Source: CAZBQJ01 sp964494085
GTDB taxonomy: Bacteria; Patescibacteriota; Gracilibacteria; UBA1369
Assembly (NCBI GenBank): GCA_964494085.1
Contig: CAZBQJ010000001.1
Location: forward strand, 310,001 to 374,000
Direction: 5' to 3'
DNA: 64,000 nt
Shown here: positions 9,344 through 23,400 of the stretch, in pieces
Position numbering within the stretch: the first letter of the stretch is position 1
Layout: each line of letters begins with the position of its first letter
Translations under genes and position numbers: made by a program
Notes under the pieces: generated by a model
Told to the model about the DNA's origin: nothing
Database searches by the model: none
What the model saw: only the letters and a program-made list of their open reading frames with translations

Positions 9344-10126
9344 CTACAACATTGTATCTATCGCCGCTTGGAAAACTTCAAACGGTTGCGCGCCTGAAAT
9401 CATCTTCATTTCATTGGTACGATGGTTAATTAAGATATTGCCAGGAGTACCGGAAACACCCGCCTCCAACCCTTCAGTAATATCTTTTTCCACTAATTGA
9501 GTATATTTACCACTATCAAGACAAGCTTTAAATTTAAGCTCATTTAAACCAATTTCTTTGGCTAATGGAACAAGCCCATCAATGGGAAATCCTACTCCAT
9601 TTGAAACAGTTCGTTCAAAGATCTTATCGGCAAATTCCCAGAATCTATCATTTCCTCCCAATTCATTTGCACATTCCGAAGCTTCAGCTTCCTTCCGCGC
9701 ATTCTGGTGGAAATCCAACGGATAATGCCTATAGACTATATTAACTTTACCTTGGTAGTATTCAACAATTTGTTTAGTAGTCGGATGGAAAACCTTACAG
9801 AAAGGACATTCAAAGTCAGAATATTCAATCAAAGAAAACTCGGCATTTTTATCACCTAAAATGTGATCTTGCTCTGAAACAGGTTTAACAACTCCAACCT
9901 TCTCTTCTGCTGCAGTTGCCGCCTCAGTCTGTTTTTTCTTTATATAAGCGTTAATTCCATCATCAACTTTCTGTTGGAAATTAACCTCACCCATATTTAC
10001 AGTATTCGAAGTAGATAATGAATCAGCATAAATTCTTAATTGTAGAGCAAAGAATATTAGCGACGCAGATATAGTCAGTGCCGCAAAAATAATTGCAGCA
10101 AACAACGGTATTTGTTTTTTCAACAT
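9344..10126 (-). CDS. Membrane-anchored DsbA-family thiol-disulfide protein
   Basis: A 260-residue protein with an N-terminal anchor (residues 9-32), a linker rich in Ala/Glu/Lys, then a thioredoxin-fold domain from about residue 88. The active site is Cys-Pro-Phe-Cys in FECPFCKVFHP. A cis-Pro loop is visible as SGTPGNILI near residue 229. This matches the Thioredoxin_4/DsbA group, which forms or isomerises disulfides in exported proteins. Its likely clients include the Cys-bearing neighbour at 8775 and the exported protein at 10171. No VKOR or DsbB partner is seen in the window. Confidence 0.85.
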   Translation of the reverse strand: MLKKQIPLFAAIIFAALTISASLIFFALQLRIYADSLSTSNTVNMGEVNFQQKVDDGINAYIKKKQTEAATAAEEKVGVVKPVSEQDHILGDKNAEFSLIEYSDFECPFCKVFHPTTKQIVEYYQGKVNIVYRHYPLDFHQNARKEAEASECANELGGNDRFWEFADKIFERTVSNGVGFPIDGLVPLAKEIGLNELKFKACLDSGKYTQLVEKDITEGLEAGVSGTPGNILINHRTNEMKMISGAQPFEVFQAAIDTML

Positions 10127-10170
10127 AACAAAAAAATAGTAATAAAATAGATACGATCTAAGAATTCAAT

Positions 10171-10554
10171 CTATTCTCTTTTCACTATTATCTTTGACCT
10201 GTTAAGCCAGGGATGGAAATCATTGCTTAAATGGGTATTTCTAATATTTAGCTTTAATCCATGCTGAATAGTACTCACCCCAGCAGAAATACTGGCAATG
10301 GTCAGATCAACTTTTTTGGATCCCCTTGTTTTATCGGTAATCACCAAAATCCCTTTATCAGATGAATGCTGATTCAAGCAGCAATTGATACTCATTTCTG
10401 GACTTATTTTCCAATAAGAATAGTTAATATTAGCTTCAATTAAGCTAGAAGCTTTCACAATATTAACTTCCCTATCAGCAATACTGTCATTGAAACAAAA
10501 CCCTCCAATTAGCAGAAGAAAAACCAAAAATTTTAAAAACACTTTTTTAAACAT
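10171..10554 (-). CDS. Hypothetical exported protein, 127 aa
   Basis: I do not recognise this gene. The ATG at 10554 gives a classical signal peptide (MFKKVFLKFLVFLLLIGGF); the open frame runs further to 10596 but adds no sensible N-terminus. The mature part is about 105 residues and beta-rich, with an adjacent Cys pair (CCLNQ). It sits just upstream of the DsbA-like gene on the same strand, which fits a Cys-containing exported substrate. Confidence 0.55.
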   Translation of the reverse strand: MFKKVFLKFLVFLLLIGGFCFNDSIADREVNIVKASSLIEANINYSYWKISPEMSINCCLNQHSSDKGILVITDKTRGSKKVDLTIASISAGVSTIQHGLKLNIRNTHLSNDFHPWLNRSKIIVKRE

Positions 10555-10697
10555 ATTCTTCCAATATTTCTGCCACAATCTAGCACATCTAAACAACTAA
10601 GGAAACGGTTTTTGAGCTTAGAAGCCAATAGATAGTAGTTTGCAAATACTCAAAACACGCTAAAATAGACTCGCAAAAGTAACTTTATTGATTTATC

Positions 10698-11114
10698 ATG
10701 TCAAATCCGCAATCTTCACTCGACCAGCTGTCTCCTGAGGCCAGAGAAAAACTTCAAATAGCTATGGAAAAACTAAGATCCAATCCCACTCTTTTCAACA
10801 TAGTCAATGCCCTCACCAATCTGGCCAAAACAGCCAACCAAGGCGACGTCACAGCGGTAATTACTCAAAACAAAGAGCAGCTGAATTCCACCACATCTGC
10901 GACCCCAACATCTCCCAGCCAATCTCCTCAAACTATCACTACTATGGAGACGAATAACTACGTCCGCCTCAATCAACAAAGAAATCTCCAACCAACCTTC
11001 AATCCCAACGTCAAAGGAGACAGTCTCCGCCGGAACATTTTCATTATCGCTATAGCTTTATTAGTCGGGTACCTGGTTATAAAATTTGGTTTCAACGGAC
11101 AACTGCCATTCTAA
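10698..11114 (+). CDS. Tail-anchored hypothetical protein, 138 aa
   Basis: The protein has a helical N-terminal region (residues 1-55), a Ser/Thr/Pro-rich linker (about 65-85), and a single membrane segment at residues 113-131 close to the C-terminus. There is no signal peptide, so it should be inserted by its tail with the helical part in the cytoplasm. The start ATG lies about 28 bases after a possible -10 (TAAAAT at 10662). I do not recognise a family. It stands alone ahead of the giant surface-protein gene. Confidence 0.6.
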   Translation: MSNPQSSLDQLSPEAREKLQIAMEKLRSNPTLFNIVNALTNLAKTANQGDVTAVITQNKEQLNSTTSATPTSPSQSPQTITTMETNNYVRLNQQRNLQPTFNPNVKGDSLRRNIFIIAIALLVGYLVIKFGFNGQLPF

Positions 11115-11197
11115 AACAGCTGCTACGGATTGACATGCTTATCGACCCACCGCCTAGCTCCTAAAAACACTCAAGCCATTAAAATTAGTTCAGGCAA

Positions 11198-11315
11198 GAG
11201 ACTTATCTATGGAATGTATTATGTCGGCGGAAAGCCCTATGCTCAGGGTACGACACATTTTGACTAGCCACGGGCTACTAAACGATCAAATGACCAATAA
11301 TGAGATAAGGTTCTC
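11198..11315 (+). ncRNA. Possible structured RNA element in the intergenic region
   Basis: Between 11115 and 11438 there is no gene. Within it, 11198-11208 pairs with 11303-11315 (GAGA and CTTATCT with a 2-nt bulge) to close a domain. Inside are TGTCG/CGACA (11222-11226 with 11251-11255) enclosing CCCT/AGGG (11235-11248), and TAGCC/GGCTA (11265-11277). A TTGACA box at 11130 lies upstream with only a weak -10. No U-run terminator is visible. It could be an independent RNA or leftover structure; no known riboswitch family matched by eye. Confidence 0.35.
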
Positions 11316-11367
11316 ATTTCTAAGTGGACCATAAAAAAACTCTGTTTAGTCGCATTCAGACTAGCAT

Positions 11368-11397
11368 TTGATATTGAGGGAAAGGTGCAAATATGCT
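11368..11397 (+). promoter_or_regulatory. Promoter of the giant surface-protein gene
   Basis: A -35 TTGATA (11368-11373), an 18-bp spacer and a -10 TATGCT (11392-11397) lie ahead of the ATG at 11439. Transcription would start near 11404, giving a leader of about 35 nt without a Shine-Dalgarno. Confidence 0.55.
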
Positions 11398-11438
11398 AAA
11401 GTATAAAAAAGCCCCACAATTCGACCAAAAAAATAAAA

Positions 11439-14400
11439 ATGGAAACGCCGAGATCACCTAAAAACAAACAAAACTCATTGTTAACAAGAATCTCCAACTT
11501 TTTGAAAGTTGCTACTCAATTCGGAGGGAGAAAAACCACCAGGGTAACTGCAGTTGCAGTTTTTTTAGTAGCTGCATTCACTTTTATAGTAACCGCTACA
11601 CCGATATTCGGCAATCTAGGGAATCCACGCTATCTCCTAGCTGATATTTTTGATGACTTCGATCCTCCCACCCTCACTTCCATTAATCCTGATTCAGGAC
11701 AATCCATTGGAAATACCAGCGTCTCTATCGTCGGTACCAACTTCCAGGGCACAGGCTACAGCACTCCAATTGTTGTCACGAATAGTGACGCGTCAATCCA
11801 AAATGATTATCAAGTACGCTTTACTTTGGATACCGCCTCACTTATCACAGCCGGTCATATGCGTTCAGACTGTGGAGACCTGCGTGTCAAAGATGTTGAC
11901 GGCAGTAGTGATATTCCCTATTGGCTGGAATCCGGCTGCAACACTTCCTCTACTGTCATTTGGACCAAAGTACCAAGTCTCGCTGTCGGATCAAATACTA
12001 TTTATACAAATTACGGCAACAGTAGTCTGACTAGTCAAAGTAATGGTGATAATACCTTTATTTTCTTTGATGATTTTGAAAGTGGCTCTATCGACACTAC
12101 CAATAAATGGCAAATTCCAACCAGCAATTCTACATCATCTCCCTACTGGCAAACCTACACCAATCCTATCGACGGGAGTAGCGTCCCTCCCTACCAAGAA
12201 GCATATGTGGCCGGCAATCTCACGGATCACTCAAACAGCTCATACTATAATTTAACTACCAAAGACTTCTCAGTACCCACCGGCGGTAATGCAATTATCG
12301 ACTTCTGGTGGACCGTCTCATCCGAACGAAGTTGGGATTATCTGTATTATTGTTTTGGTGATGGCGCCATTGCCCCTCCTACTTGTACTAGAACCGGGAG
12401 TGGTTCCAATCGTCCCATCAACAAAATCAGTGGAACGGGAGGTCCCACAAATTGGAATGCTTTATTTGCTTGTTCTACTGAGAATATTGGGAGTGGTTCT
12501 CAAAGCGATTGGTGCAGAGAGTTTACGCCCGAATCCAGTATGCTACTTCCACCAGGGTTACACTCAATTAAATTTTCCTATGAAAAAGATGGTTCAGGAT
12601 ACAATGGGACAGACCAAGGTTGGATAGACGCCATCAAAGTCCGCAAGATTGCCTTTAGCGGAACCAATCCCATCACCGAGTTGGTTTCCAACGGCTCTGT
12701 CCAACCAGAAAAAGAGTTGACCAAGTTAGAATTTTGCGATCCCACCTGCGTCACATTGAATAATGTTACTTTTGTTGACTCATCCCATCTAACAGCCACA
12801 ACGCCAGCACATGTTATCGGAACCGTTGATTTAAAAGTAACCAATTCAGGTGGAGCAAATGATGTTTTATCCAATGCCTTCACTTATACTGCTTCGACTC
12901 CAGACTTAAACAATTCTACGGTAAGTGCTTTGCCAACCAATATTGAAGCAGACGGAATTGCAACAAGCACGATTACGGTAATCGTCAAAGATCCCAGCAA
13001 TTATCCCATACCCGGTATATTGGTTGAATTAAATGATAATGGCTCAGCTATAACTTATAATCCCAGTAATCATCGCGTCACTACAGATAATAATGGCAGA
13101 GCAAATTTCATTGTTCAATCATCTACAGTTCAAAACAATATTACTTTCACTGCTACCATCGATCCTATCGGTACTCCATTAAATATTGTACAGACAGCCA
13201 GTGTCACTTTCAGTAGTCTGGTTACCAGCCCTACCAAATCCACTTTCATTGCTAATCCAGGCACAATCACAGCCTCTAATGGATCAGAAGTCAGCACGTT
13301 AACCGCTCATATTGTTAATGACAATAATGTCCCCATTCCGGGAGTAAACGTTCTTTTATATAGAATCAGTGGCCCAACTGAGCCTACTATCACACCGATC
13401 ACCCCGACTACTAATAGTAATGGTGACGCAACCTTCAGTATTTTTTCTTCGCAAATTGGGGATTATGTCCTGCGTGCTAGTGATGATACTAACGGAGTTA
13501 CATTAACGGGGCATGATGTCACACTCACAGTACAAGCCGCCGTCAGTAATGCCGGAAATTCAACTTTGATTGCCGACATCAATACACGTCTCTCAGACGG
13601 CACTCAAGTAAGCACTTTAACCTTCACCGGAAAAGATCAATTCAACAACATCGTCGAAAATCGCGACATCTCTATAATCCAGGACAGTGGTCCTTCCGGA
13701 GGAACACTAACCTTTACCCCGACCAACACTCTCACAGACAATAACGGAGACGCCGTTATCACTGTCTCTGCTACCAAGGCGGGGACATATGTTTTCAAAC
13801 CAAAAGATACGCTCTACGACACTATCTTAAATTTACCGGTAACTATTACCTTCACTCCCCCCACTGCTACCAATTCCACTCTAGTCGCCAACCCGGCTAG
13901 TCCATCCACCGTAATTTCCGATGGTAATAATTATAGTACAGTTACCGCCACTCTAAAAGATGCTTCTGGAAACAATTATGCCAACAAACCCGTAACCCTG
14001 GCCAAATCCAGCGGTTCGGGTAATCCAACTATCAATGCCAGCGATTGTACTACCGGCGCTAATCTGGGTGGAGCCACTTCTACAACTGATCTCAATGGAC
14101 AAGCCTGTTTCAAAGTAACTTCAGTTGACAACGACACTACAGTCACCTTTACTGCCACTGATGATCTCGACAATATCATCATAACCCAATCAGCCTCTAT
14201 TTATTTTGGTAATGGTAACCTCTGGGACGATCATGGAAAGTCAATCGCGCATGCTATCGATGATAATTCTACTTATGTCACACCATCAGATACCAACATC
14301 ATCAGGACTTCAGATTCTCAATACGCAGTGACCTGGTTGGATAATCGCAACCCCAGCAACACTTCTGTTTATGTTCAAAAGTTCGATACCCTGGGGGTCG

Positions 14401-17400
14401 CTCAATGGGCTCCCACCACAACCGGGGTTGAAGTCTACAACAGTGGACTGGACCAATACAGTAAATATCCCAGAGTAATTAGCGATGGAACCGGCGGAGT
14501 AATCGTCACTTGGATCGACTTTAACAGTTTGACAACCAGTTACGAACTGAGAGGTCAAAAGTTTAATAGTAGTGGATCTCCCACTTGGGGTTTTCCTTAT
14601 AAAGTCATCTTACCGGGAGTCAGCACAGGTATCTCCAGTCAAAGTTATGTCGCCATAGCCGATGGTGCAGGAGGGGCTTTTATCGGCTGGAAAGATTCTA
14701 CTTATACCAACAATTGGAACAGTCTGACGAGAATCGACGGAAATGGCGATGTTGTCCTTGGGGATAGTGATACTTATCCGATAAGACTTGGTAATGGATA
14801 TAATTGCAGTGGCAGCGTTTCAATGGACCTACTGTTAGTCCGACCAGGCGTAGTCAGAGTAGCCTATGTGGATCAATCCGGTAATTGTGCTTTCTCTCAT
14901 AACGAATTTATCACCATAGTCACCATCAACGGGATTGCTAATGATGATTTAAAAGCCAGCACAGTCTCTACCAGTAACGCTGTTGCTTCTTCTGATTTTA
15001 TCGGTCCATCACAATGTCTTTTCACTCCCTATTTCCAATCAAGCATTAAAATGATTGCTGATGACAGCGATGGAGTATATGTCGGTTTTCTCGAAGATTG
15101 TTCACAAGGTTATACCAGTGATAACGATCTCCTCTATGTTACACATATCCCCAATTCCACCGCAGCAGGACATAGTGTTTGGACCAAACAACTAACCACA
15201 ACTGCCAGTCAAGATACTCCCGGCCAAGATGCCATAGATCTGATTAGTGATCAGGCAGGAGGGGTAATAGTAGGCTATGTAACGAGAGCAAGTTATCCCG
15301 GAGGACCATTAAAAATGGGTGCTCTTTACGCTGAAAGACTGGGAGACTCGGGCACCGCTCCAGTAGAACTATGGACTAATAGTGGCTCGAGAATTGAAGT
15401 TTCGCCAAATGGTTACAATTTCCAAATAATCGCCGGACCATCAGTAGGAGCCGCTAACTTTGTCTGGAGCTATAGCGGAAGTTCCTACAGCACTTATGGC
15501 GTTCAATTTAATAATGACGGTTCTGTAGCCTCTGGCTGGAGCTCTACAGGTAATCCTATCAGCACTCGGATGGGAATACCCAGTCTTCTGTCTTCCTATG
15601 CTCCTCATAATAATATCGGCAATGTAGTCACAGATGGCGCAGGTGGATTTATCATGGCTTCACAGGGAGAAACCGGATTCATTAATTTAAGTTCAGTCAA
15701 AGATGTAGACAACTGGATCCAAAGCACCAGCTCTACCGGCATCAATCAATTCACACCCGAAGTTGATATTGCTCCTGATGTAGATATCGAAGATTTCACT
15801 CTCAAAACTCAACAAAACCCTCAAGTAGCGCTTGGCACCAACGGAGACGTTATTACAGTTTGGGAAGATGATCTGAGGCTCAGTACTGCTGATCCGGCCA
15901 CTGGGCTTTATAGAATCTTTGCTGAAAAAATCGGTCCTGATGCTTCCCGAAAATGGCAGGTTAATCAAATAGGAAAAAATAATGGACGTGGGATCCAAGT
16001 TGGTCTTGACCGTTTCGCAGGTCGTATTCAAGACCAAGTTGCTCTGGCAGCGGACCAAACCTCAGACACCATTAATGGTGGAGCATTAGTAGCATGGAGA
16101 GATTCAAATACTTTTGGATATTCTCAAATTGGAGTTCAGAAACTGGATACTGACGGTAATCGTGACAGTACCTGGAATATATCTGAATATGGGGTATCTT
16201 TGTCCAGCGGAGCTGTAGTAGATGAAACCCCCGGTATTATTTCCGATGGAAATGGCGGAGCATTTGTAACCTGGATCGGTGATGGACTGGTTTATATCAC
16301 CAAATTGGACGGTATCACCGGTTACGTCAATTCAACCTGGGGCACCAAAAACCCCACTCTCAACAATCCAAATCTAGTTAGACAGAACCCCAAACTTCTC
16401 CGTGATAGCACCAATGGCTTTGTCTATCTGGCCTTCGAAACACGTTGTGCAACAAATGCAAGTGGAGTTTCCATTACCTTGATGCAATACAATGAAACCT
16501 CCGGAGTATTGACCGGATCACACAGTATCGGCAGCCCGGTTTGTCCCACTATTTCAAATCCAATTTCATTAGGTAATATCGATCTGGATCCCAGCGGCAA
16601 TATCCTGCTCAGTTATCACGATGATGTCACTGAACAGGTCTACGCGCAAAAGTTCTCATCTATCGGTCCCGGGTTGGAAAGCGAATGGGATCCAAACGGA
16701 GTATTGGTTTCCAATACCGACCATAATAGCATCCCCAGATTGGCCAGTGACAATAATGGTGGGGCTATCCTGGTCTGGGAACATCATAATGCTGCTCTAG
16801 GGACTGGTGGTGATACCGCCAGTGACATCGTCATTCAGGCACTTGATCAAGACGGTGCAAATAAATGGCATGAGACAATGCTGACCGACTCTACAAATAC
16901 AGTTTTCAAAATCAATCCGAAAATAGCTTCAGATGATCACAATGGGGCGGTCATCGCCTGGGAACAATGGAGTTCCGATCAAACAGAGAAGCATATTTTT
17001 TCACAACACATCGTTAACAGCATTGAACAACAGACTCAATATGGCCAACAACTTTCCAACATTCCCGCTCGACAGGATACAGCGCCGGTAATAGCTTCAA
17101 CCGGTAACGGTAGCGTTGCTGTTATCTGGCCTGGAATGTCCAGTCCACCGGATATTTTTGGGCAAAATGCTTTTGAGGAAAACCGTTCATTCAACTCAAC
17201 CTTTACCGCCAGTTCAACATTTGTTTCACCCAGCTCATCCAGTATATTGACCGCAACCTTACTGGATAGTAGTGATACACCTATTGTCGGTAAACAGTTC
17301 CAAATCGATACAATATTTGGAAGTAATGATCCTGTCTTTACTCCAGTGATTTGTCCTGCCGGTAATGGTGGAGACACAGCTGGGACCACCAATGCTGATG

Positions 17401-20400
17401 GTCAAGCCTGTTTTCAAGTCAGTTCAACTGTGGAAGGCACATATACTTTTGCCGCCACCGATATAACCGATAGTAATCTCACTTTAACACCTACGGTAAG
17501 TATCACTTTTGGAACTATTCACCTACCAACATTCTGTGGATTTACCGACCTGGCCACTGGTTGGGATTACTCATTGGGACTCAAAACCGATGGAACAGTT
17601 TGGACTTGGGGCGATAATACTCAAGGTCAGTTAGGTAATGGCAGTATAGGTGGGAACCCTCATTCAACACCAACTCAAATTTCGGGCCTCACCGGAATCA
17701 CAGCTCTCGCAGCTAACAATAATCACTCATTGGCTATCGACAGCAATGGTGACGTCTGGGCCTGGGGCAATAATGATTATGGACAATTAGGAGACAATTC
17801 TACCAATGCCAGTTCCGTGCCTGTACAAGTTTCCGGCCTGACAGAAGTCATCGCCATTGCCGCAGGGTATAGTCATTCAGTAGCTTTGAAAAGTGATGGA
17901 ACAGTCTGGGCTTGGGGTCATAATGCCGCAGGTGAAATAGGTGACGGAACCATCATCGATCGTTATATTCCAACTCAGGTTTCCGGTCTCTCGGGAGTCA
18001 CAGCGATTGCCGCAGGCAGTGATCACTCACTGGCACTAAAGAACGACGGATCAGTCTGGTCTTGGGGTTATAATGCCTTCGGCCAACTGGGCGATGGCAC
18101 AGTTTTAGAACGCCACTCCCCTGTTCAAGTTTCCGGCCTAACCTCTGGAGTAAGCGCTATTACAGCAGGAATGCAGCATTCGGTCGCCCTACTGGATAAT
18201 GGTAGTGTTTTGTCATGGGGCTTCAATGACGAAGCCGAACTGGGTGATGGAACTACTACTCAACAAAACACTCCCGTCACTGTTACCGGACTTACCGGAG
18301 TAAACATTACAAGCATTGCCAGCAAAGTTAATCATACCTTGGCCATCGATGATACCGGCAATCTCTGGGAATGGGGTTATCAAGGTATCGGGCATTTTGG
18401 TGGACAAACCTTCCAGATGTCAGCTCTGCCAGTAGTCGGAGTAACTAATGTCATCGCTATTGGTGATGGCTTAGATCATTCATTAGCCTTAACCGACGAT
18501 CTGAGTATTTGGGCTTGGGGTAGTAATAATTACGGTCAATTAGGTGATGGCACCACTGATATGAGCGCCTCTCCATTGAAAATCCCCATGCAGCAATGTA
18601 TCTCTCCCAACAGTGGTCCTACCTCTGGAAATACTATTGTCACAATTTCCGGTAGTAACTTCCAAACTGTTGGACTCACTACTGTCACTTTTGATAGTGA
18701 AACTCCTGTAGTTGCAACCGTGGACAGTCCTACCAGCCTCCATGTAACAACACCGGCACACAGTGTAGCGGAATCAGTCAACGTCACGATCACCAATCCG
18801 GACTTATTCTCAGTTGAAGCAATTAATGCTTTCACTTATCTGGACCCCGCGCCACAATTCTGTGGATTTGCAGATACCATCGACAGTATGGACATTGGTA
18901 CTGAACATGCTTTAGCCATCAAGAATGATGGCACAGTCTGGTCATGGGGAAGTAATGTTGAAGGTCAAGCCGGCAATGGAACAAATGATTGGGATTATCA
19001 TAATGTCCCGGCTCCAGGTCCGGCTTCTTTAAGTGCGGTTACTGCCGTAGCAGCAGGAGATGGGCATTCACTTGCCATCCTCAATGATGGCACAGTACGC
19101 GCCTGGGGCAATAATGATTATGGTCAGTTGGGTGATGGATCAAATTCATCAAGCTATACGCCAGTAACAGTATCCGGTTTATCCGCTATACGCAGTATTA
19201 CCGCTTCATCTTCTGCTTTATATCTTAGTCATTCTGCTGCTGTAAAAGCTGATGGCACACTTTGGATGTGGGGTAACAACAATTATGGCCAATTAGGCGA
19301 CGGAACGACTTCCCCTCAATTTTATCCTACACAAGTTATCGACTATAACGATCCGAGCGGCTTCCTACAAAATGTAGTAGCCATTGCCACCAGTGGCTAT
19401 CATTCCGTAGCTCTAAAATCTGATGGTACGGTTTGGGCTTGGGGATATGGCGGATATGGAGCTCTCGGAGCCGGTAATAATTCTACCAGCCTTTATCCTG
19501 TCCAGGTTATCGACTATAGCGATCCGAGTGGCTTCCTACAAAATGTAGAAGCAGTTGCCGTAGGCAGTCTTCATTCCATGGCTCTCAAGTCTGACGGAAC
19601 AGTCTGGGCTTGGGGATATGGCGGATATGGTCAACTTGGCAATGGTTCCTGGAATAACAGCAATTTCCCACTACAGGTAAGTTTATTCGATACTGTTAGC
19701 GCTATCAGTGCTGATGAAAGTTATTCATTAGCTTTGCTCAGTGACGGTACTCTGATGTCCTGGGGTTATGATAATTCATACAATGTAGTTCCCGTCCCAA
19801 TTAGCGGCCTAACCAATGTCATCGCAATTACCAGTGGGCATTATGGCAATATGGCTCTGAAAGACGATAGAACAATCTGGAGCTGGGGTTATAATAGTTA
19901 TGGGCAGCTCGGAGATGGTGACGATGATAACCTCGGTGGCAGTAGCAGCATCCCTGTTCAAGTAGTCCCCTTCCAATGTGTCACTCCTAATCGCGGCTCA
20001 ACAAGTGGTGGGGATTCGATCACTATTTCCGGGGTCAATTTCCAGACTAGCGGGACAACACAAGTCACTTTCGATGGTGAAAGTCCGGTCACGGCAACTG
20101 TAAATAGCGACCATGAACTTACTGTGACAAATCCTCCACATTTGCCGGCTGGAGCTGTAGACATTACTATCACTAACCCCGATGCTCAAACCGCCACTTT
20201 AACCAATGGATTCACTTACGAATCACAAACCGCCGACGCAGATCTTTCCACTTTCACTGCCATGCCTTCTCTGGTAGCCAATGACGGGTTGTCTTACTCC
20301 ACTCTAAGTATCGTTTTATATAATTCCACCAACCAACCCAGATCCGGGAAAACAGTCACCATCACTCCTCCTGGAACCAATCTCGCCCTTACTCCTATAT

Positions 20401-23400
20401 TCTGTCCCGGTACCGACGCCGTCGTCGAAGGAACCAGCGACAGTTTGGGACAAATTTGTTATCAAGTCAGCTCTGACACCAGACAAATTATCAATTTTGT
20501 CGCCACTGTAAATATTGACAATGTTGTCCTCACTCAATCCCCTACTGTTGCTTTTGGTTTGCCGTTCGCTGATCCGACTGCATCAACCGTAACAGTCGGC
20601 AATCAATATATCGAACCGATTTTCAGCTCTGCCTATAATGGCAATAACAGTAGCTACAATGCGGCTTACCTCAAGGTAGTATTGAAAGACAACACCGACG
20701 CTGTAATCCCAGATCGCTTGGTTTACCTCAATAATGGCGTCACGGCCAATTATCTGGTCAGTCATGTTGACTGTGATTCAATCAGTCAGATCATTGGTGG
20801 TCCCTATACCACCGATAATTATGGTAGAATTTGCTTTTTACTTTATAAGGATTCCGGTTTGGATTACAGCGTCGACACTAATACTGTTATCGTTAGTGTA
20901 GATGAATCCAGCGACCCTGACACTGTACTCAACAGTCAACCTTCAGTGTCAGCTACCACACTGGCCAACCTCAATCTATTTGACTTCCGCTTCCGCCATG
21001 ATGACGGCACCGAGATTACCGCCACACCTATAGAGGATACCAATATACCGTATTACAACCTGAACCCTGCCGATCCATTCAGACTACGCTTAAATATTTC
21101 TCGCACCAGTGATTTCCCTCCATTCGGCTCCGCCGATCTCGACCATCTGGCCGAACATGTAGATGAACTTTCTGAAATCAACAGTGCCGAAATCGGTCCC
21201 CGCCCATTACCTGATTTCAATTGGAATCATCAAGACTTCCGCGCCCACAAATCAATGGCTGTAGACCTCGATACTGATACTTTATATGTCCCGACAGCCG
21301 ATCTGACCAATGCCCTCATTCGAGTTTATAAATATGACACTGCCGATCTGAATCAGCCTCCAACTTATTTCGACATATCTTATCCCGAGAGTGCCCAAAA
21401 CGATAATATCACCAATGTCTTCATTGATTCTGACAATAGCCTGATGTATTTCGTCGTAAGTTCAACCGAATACTTTATGTTAACCCATGAAGTGAAAGTA
21501 TACAAAGTCGATCTGATTAATGAAACGGTGATCAGCTCATTCACTCAAACTTATCCTCCCGACACAACTTTCCTATCCCAATCCTACGACACCGAAATCG
21601 ATCTGGTTCACGGCTATCTGTACTTAACCATGAGTGGTGATTTATCCGACGTAAACAGCACTTCTTATGCACGTATTGAAAAAATTAAATTAAATGGGCC
21701 AACAGAAGCTCTCTCTTATGTAGGAGAATTAAAATTAGCCGAGACCAGTGATAAAATTACCGCTTCAGTGATCGATACGACCAATCAATTTATGTATGTA
21801 GGCTATGGCAATACACGCGCTAAAATTGCAAAAATCGACCTTAATGTCGATCCTACTCTACCTCCGGTAAAAGTAGACGAGATCTATCTGGTACCCAACC
21901 CCGATCAAAATCCTGTCGAAGTTATCGGTTACCAAAGCGCTGTAATAGATACCGTTAATGGATATGCTTATTTCGGCAGCTCTTCCGATCCTGATGTCAT
22001 CAATGATATCAGTACCGCCAAAGGTTTCATTACCAAAATCGATATCGACCCAACTCGTAACTTTGAAGTGGTCGCCAGAATGCAAACATCCGATCCGGCC
22101 TTCTTTACTACAGACTCATTACAGGGCGCTGAATTCTTCTACATGCCTTTCAACCGGGAAATGGGTACTACTGCTCAAATCGATATCATCAACCAATACG
22201 CTTATTTCTCTGCTATTCACCTTAATGGTGTGATGGGCATCCCGGTTTTCAAGATCTATCGCATCGATTTAAATGATTTTAGTCACGATAAGAGTTATGA
22301 TGAATTGAATTATGGGCTTCCTGATAATCAATCCATCAAAGCCAATCTATTGGTACCGGAATTAGGCAAAGGTTACATCATTCGCAATTTAACAGATGGA
22401 GATCTGCTCAGTGAATATAACGCCAGCACCCGCGCCAATTTCCAACTACAATCTTCTCCCAACGTAGATGACCAATATTGTAATCAAAGCAGCGAGAGCA
22501 GCTATGTCTGGAGTGATATCCCCAATAGTGAATTCACCCTCCAAAACAGTCCTAATTTGACTGACGGTGAACCTACCAATAATACTTCCGGATTGCTCGC
22601 CGACAACAACAGCACCTTTATTCCTGGTCAGGTCAAATCAAGTGGTGATGCCTCTACCTCAACTATAATCATGGGCCGATCCAATTTTACCGAAATAGAA
22701 TATTCGCTCAAAGCTACTGCTGCAGCCAAAGGTTCCTATTGTTTCCGTGTTGTTGATCAAGACCCTCTGAACGAACATCAAAGTGGAAATAATCCAAACT
22801 TCATTTTTGGACGAATGCCTTCTCTGTTTAACGTGAATACAACTGACCACTATGCCCCACTGACCATCAATGGAGTGGTCCTCAGTAAAACAACTGTTAG
22901 TATTATTGAGGGAACTACTACCGATAGTTATGGCATCAAATTAGCTTCCCAGCCCAGTGCTGACGTAACAGTTAATATTAATGCTGATGATAACCGCATT
23001 ACTCTAAATCCGGACAGCACTCCGGGCAGTCCAACTCAAACCAGCCTAACTTTCACCAGTACTGATTGGGATACTTATCAAAACATCAATATATCCGCCG
23101 CCAGAACCGATACAGTTGAAGGAACCACCAACGGTTTGATTCGACACACAACCATTAGTACCGATCCTGCCTACAATAAACTTCTAGTCCGACCGGTTAC
23201 ATCGATTATTACCGACTATGGGTCGAGCACTTCTACTGTCATAGCCAATGTTACCGGCGAAGTCACTTTCCAGGCTCCGGGAAACTTCTCTTTCCCACCG
23301 GCAGGAATAAGTCAAAGCACTCCTAATTTCTCACCAAATTTGAACTTAAGCGTTACCGACACTCGTGGTGTAGATTCTGATTACGTAGTGACTTTACAAG

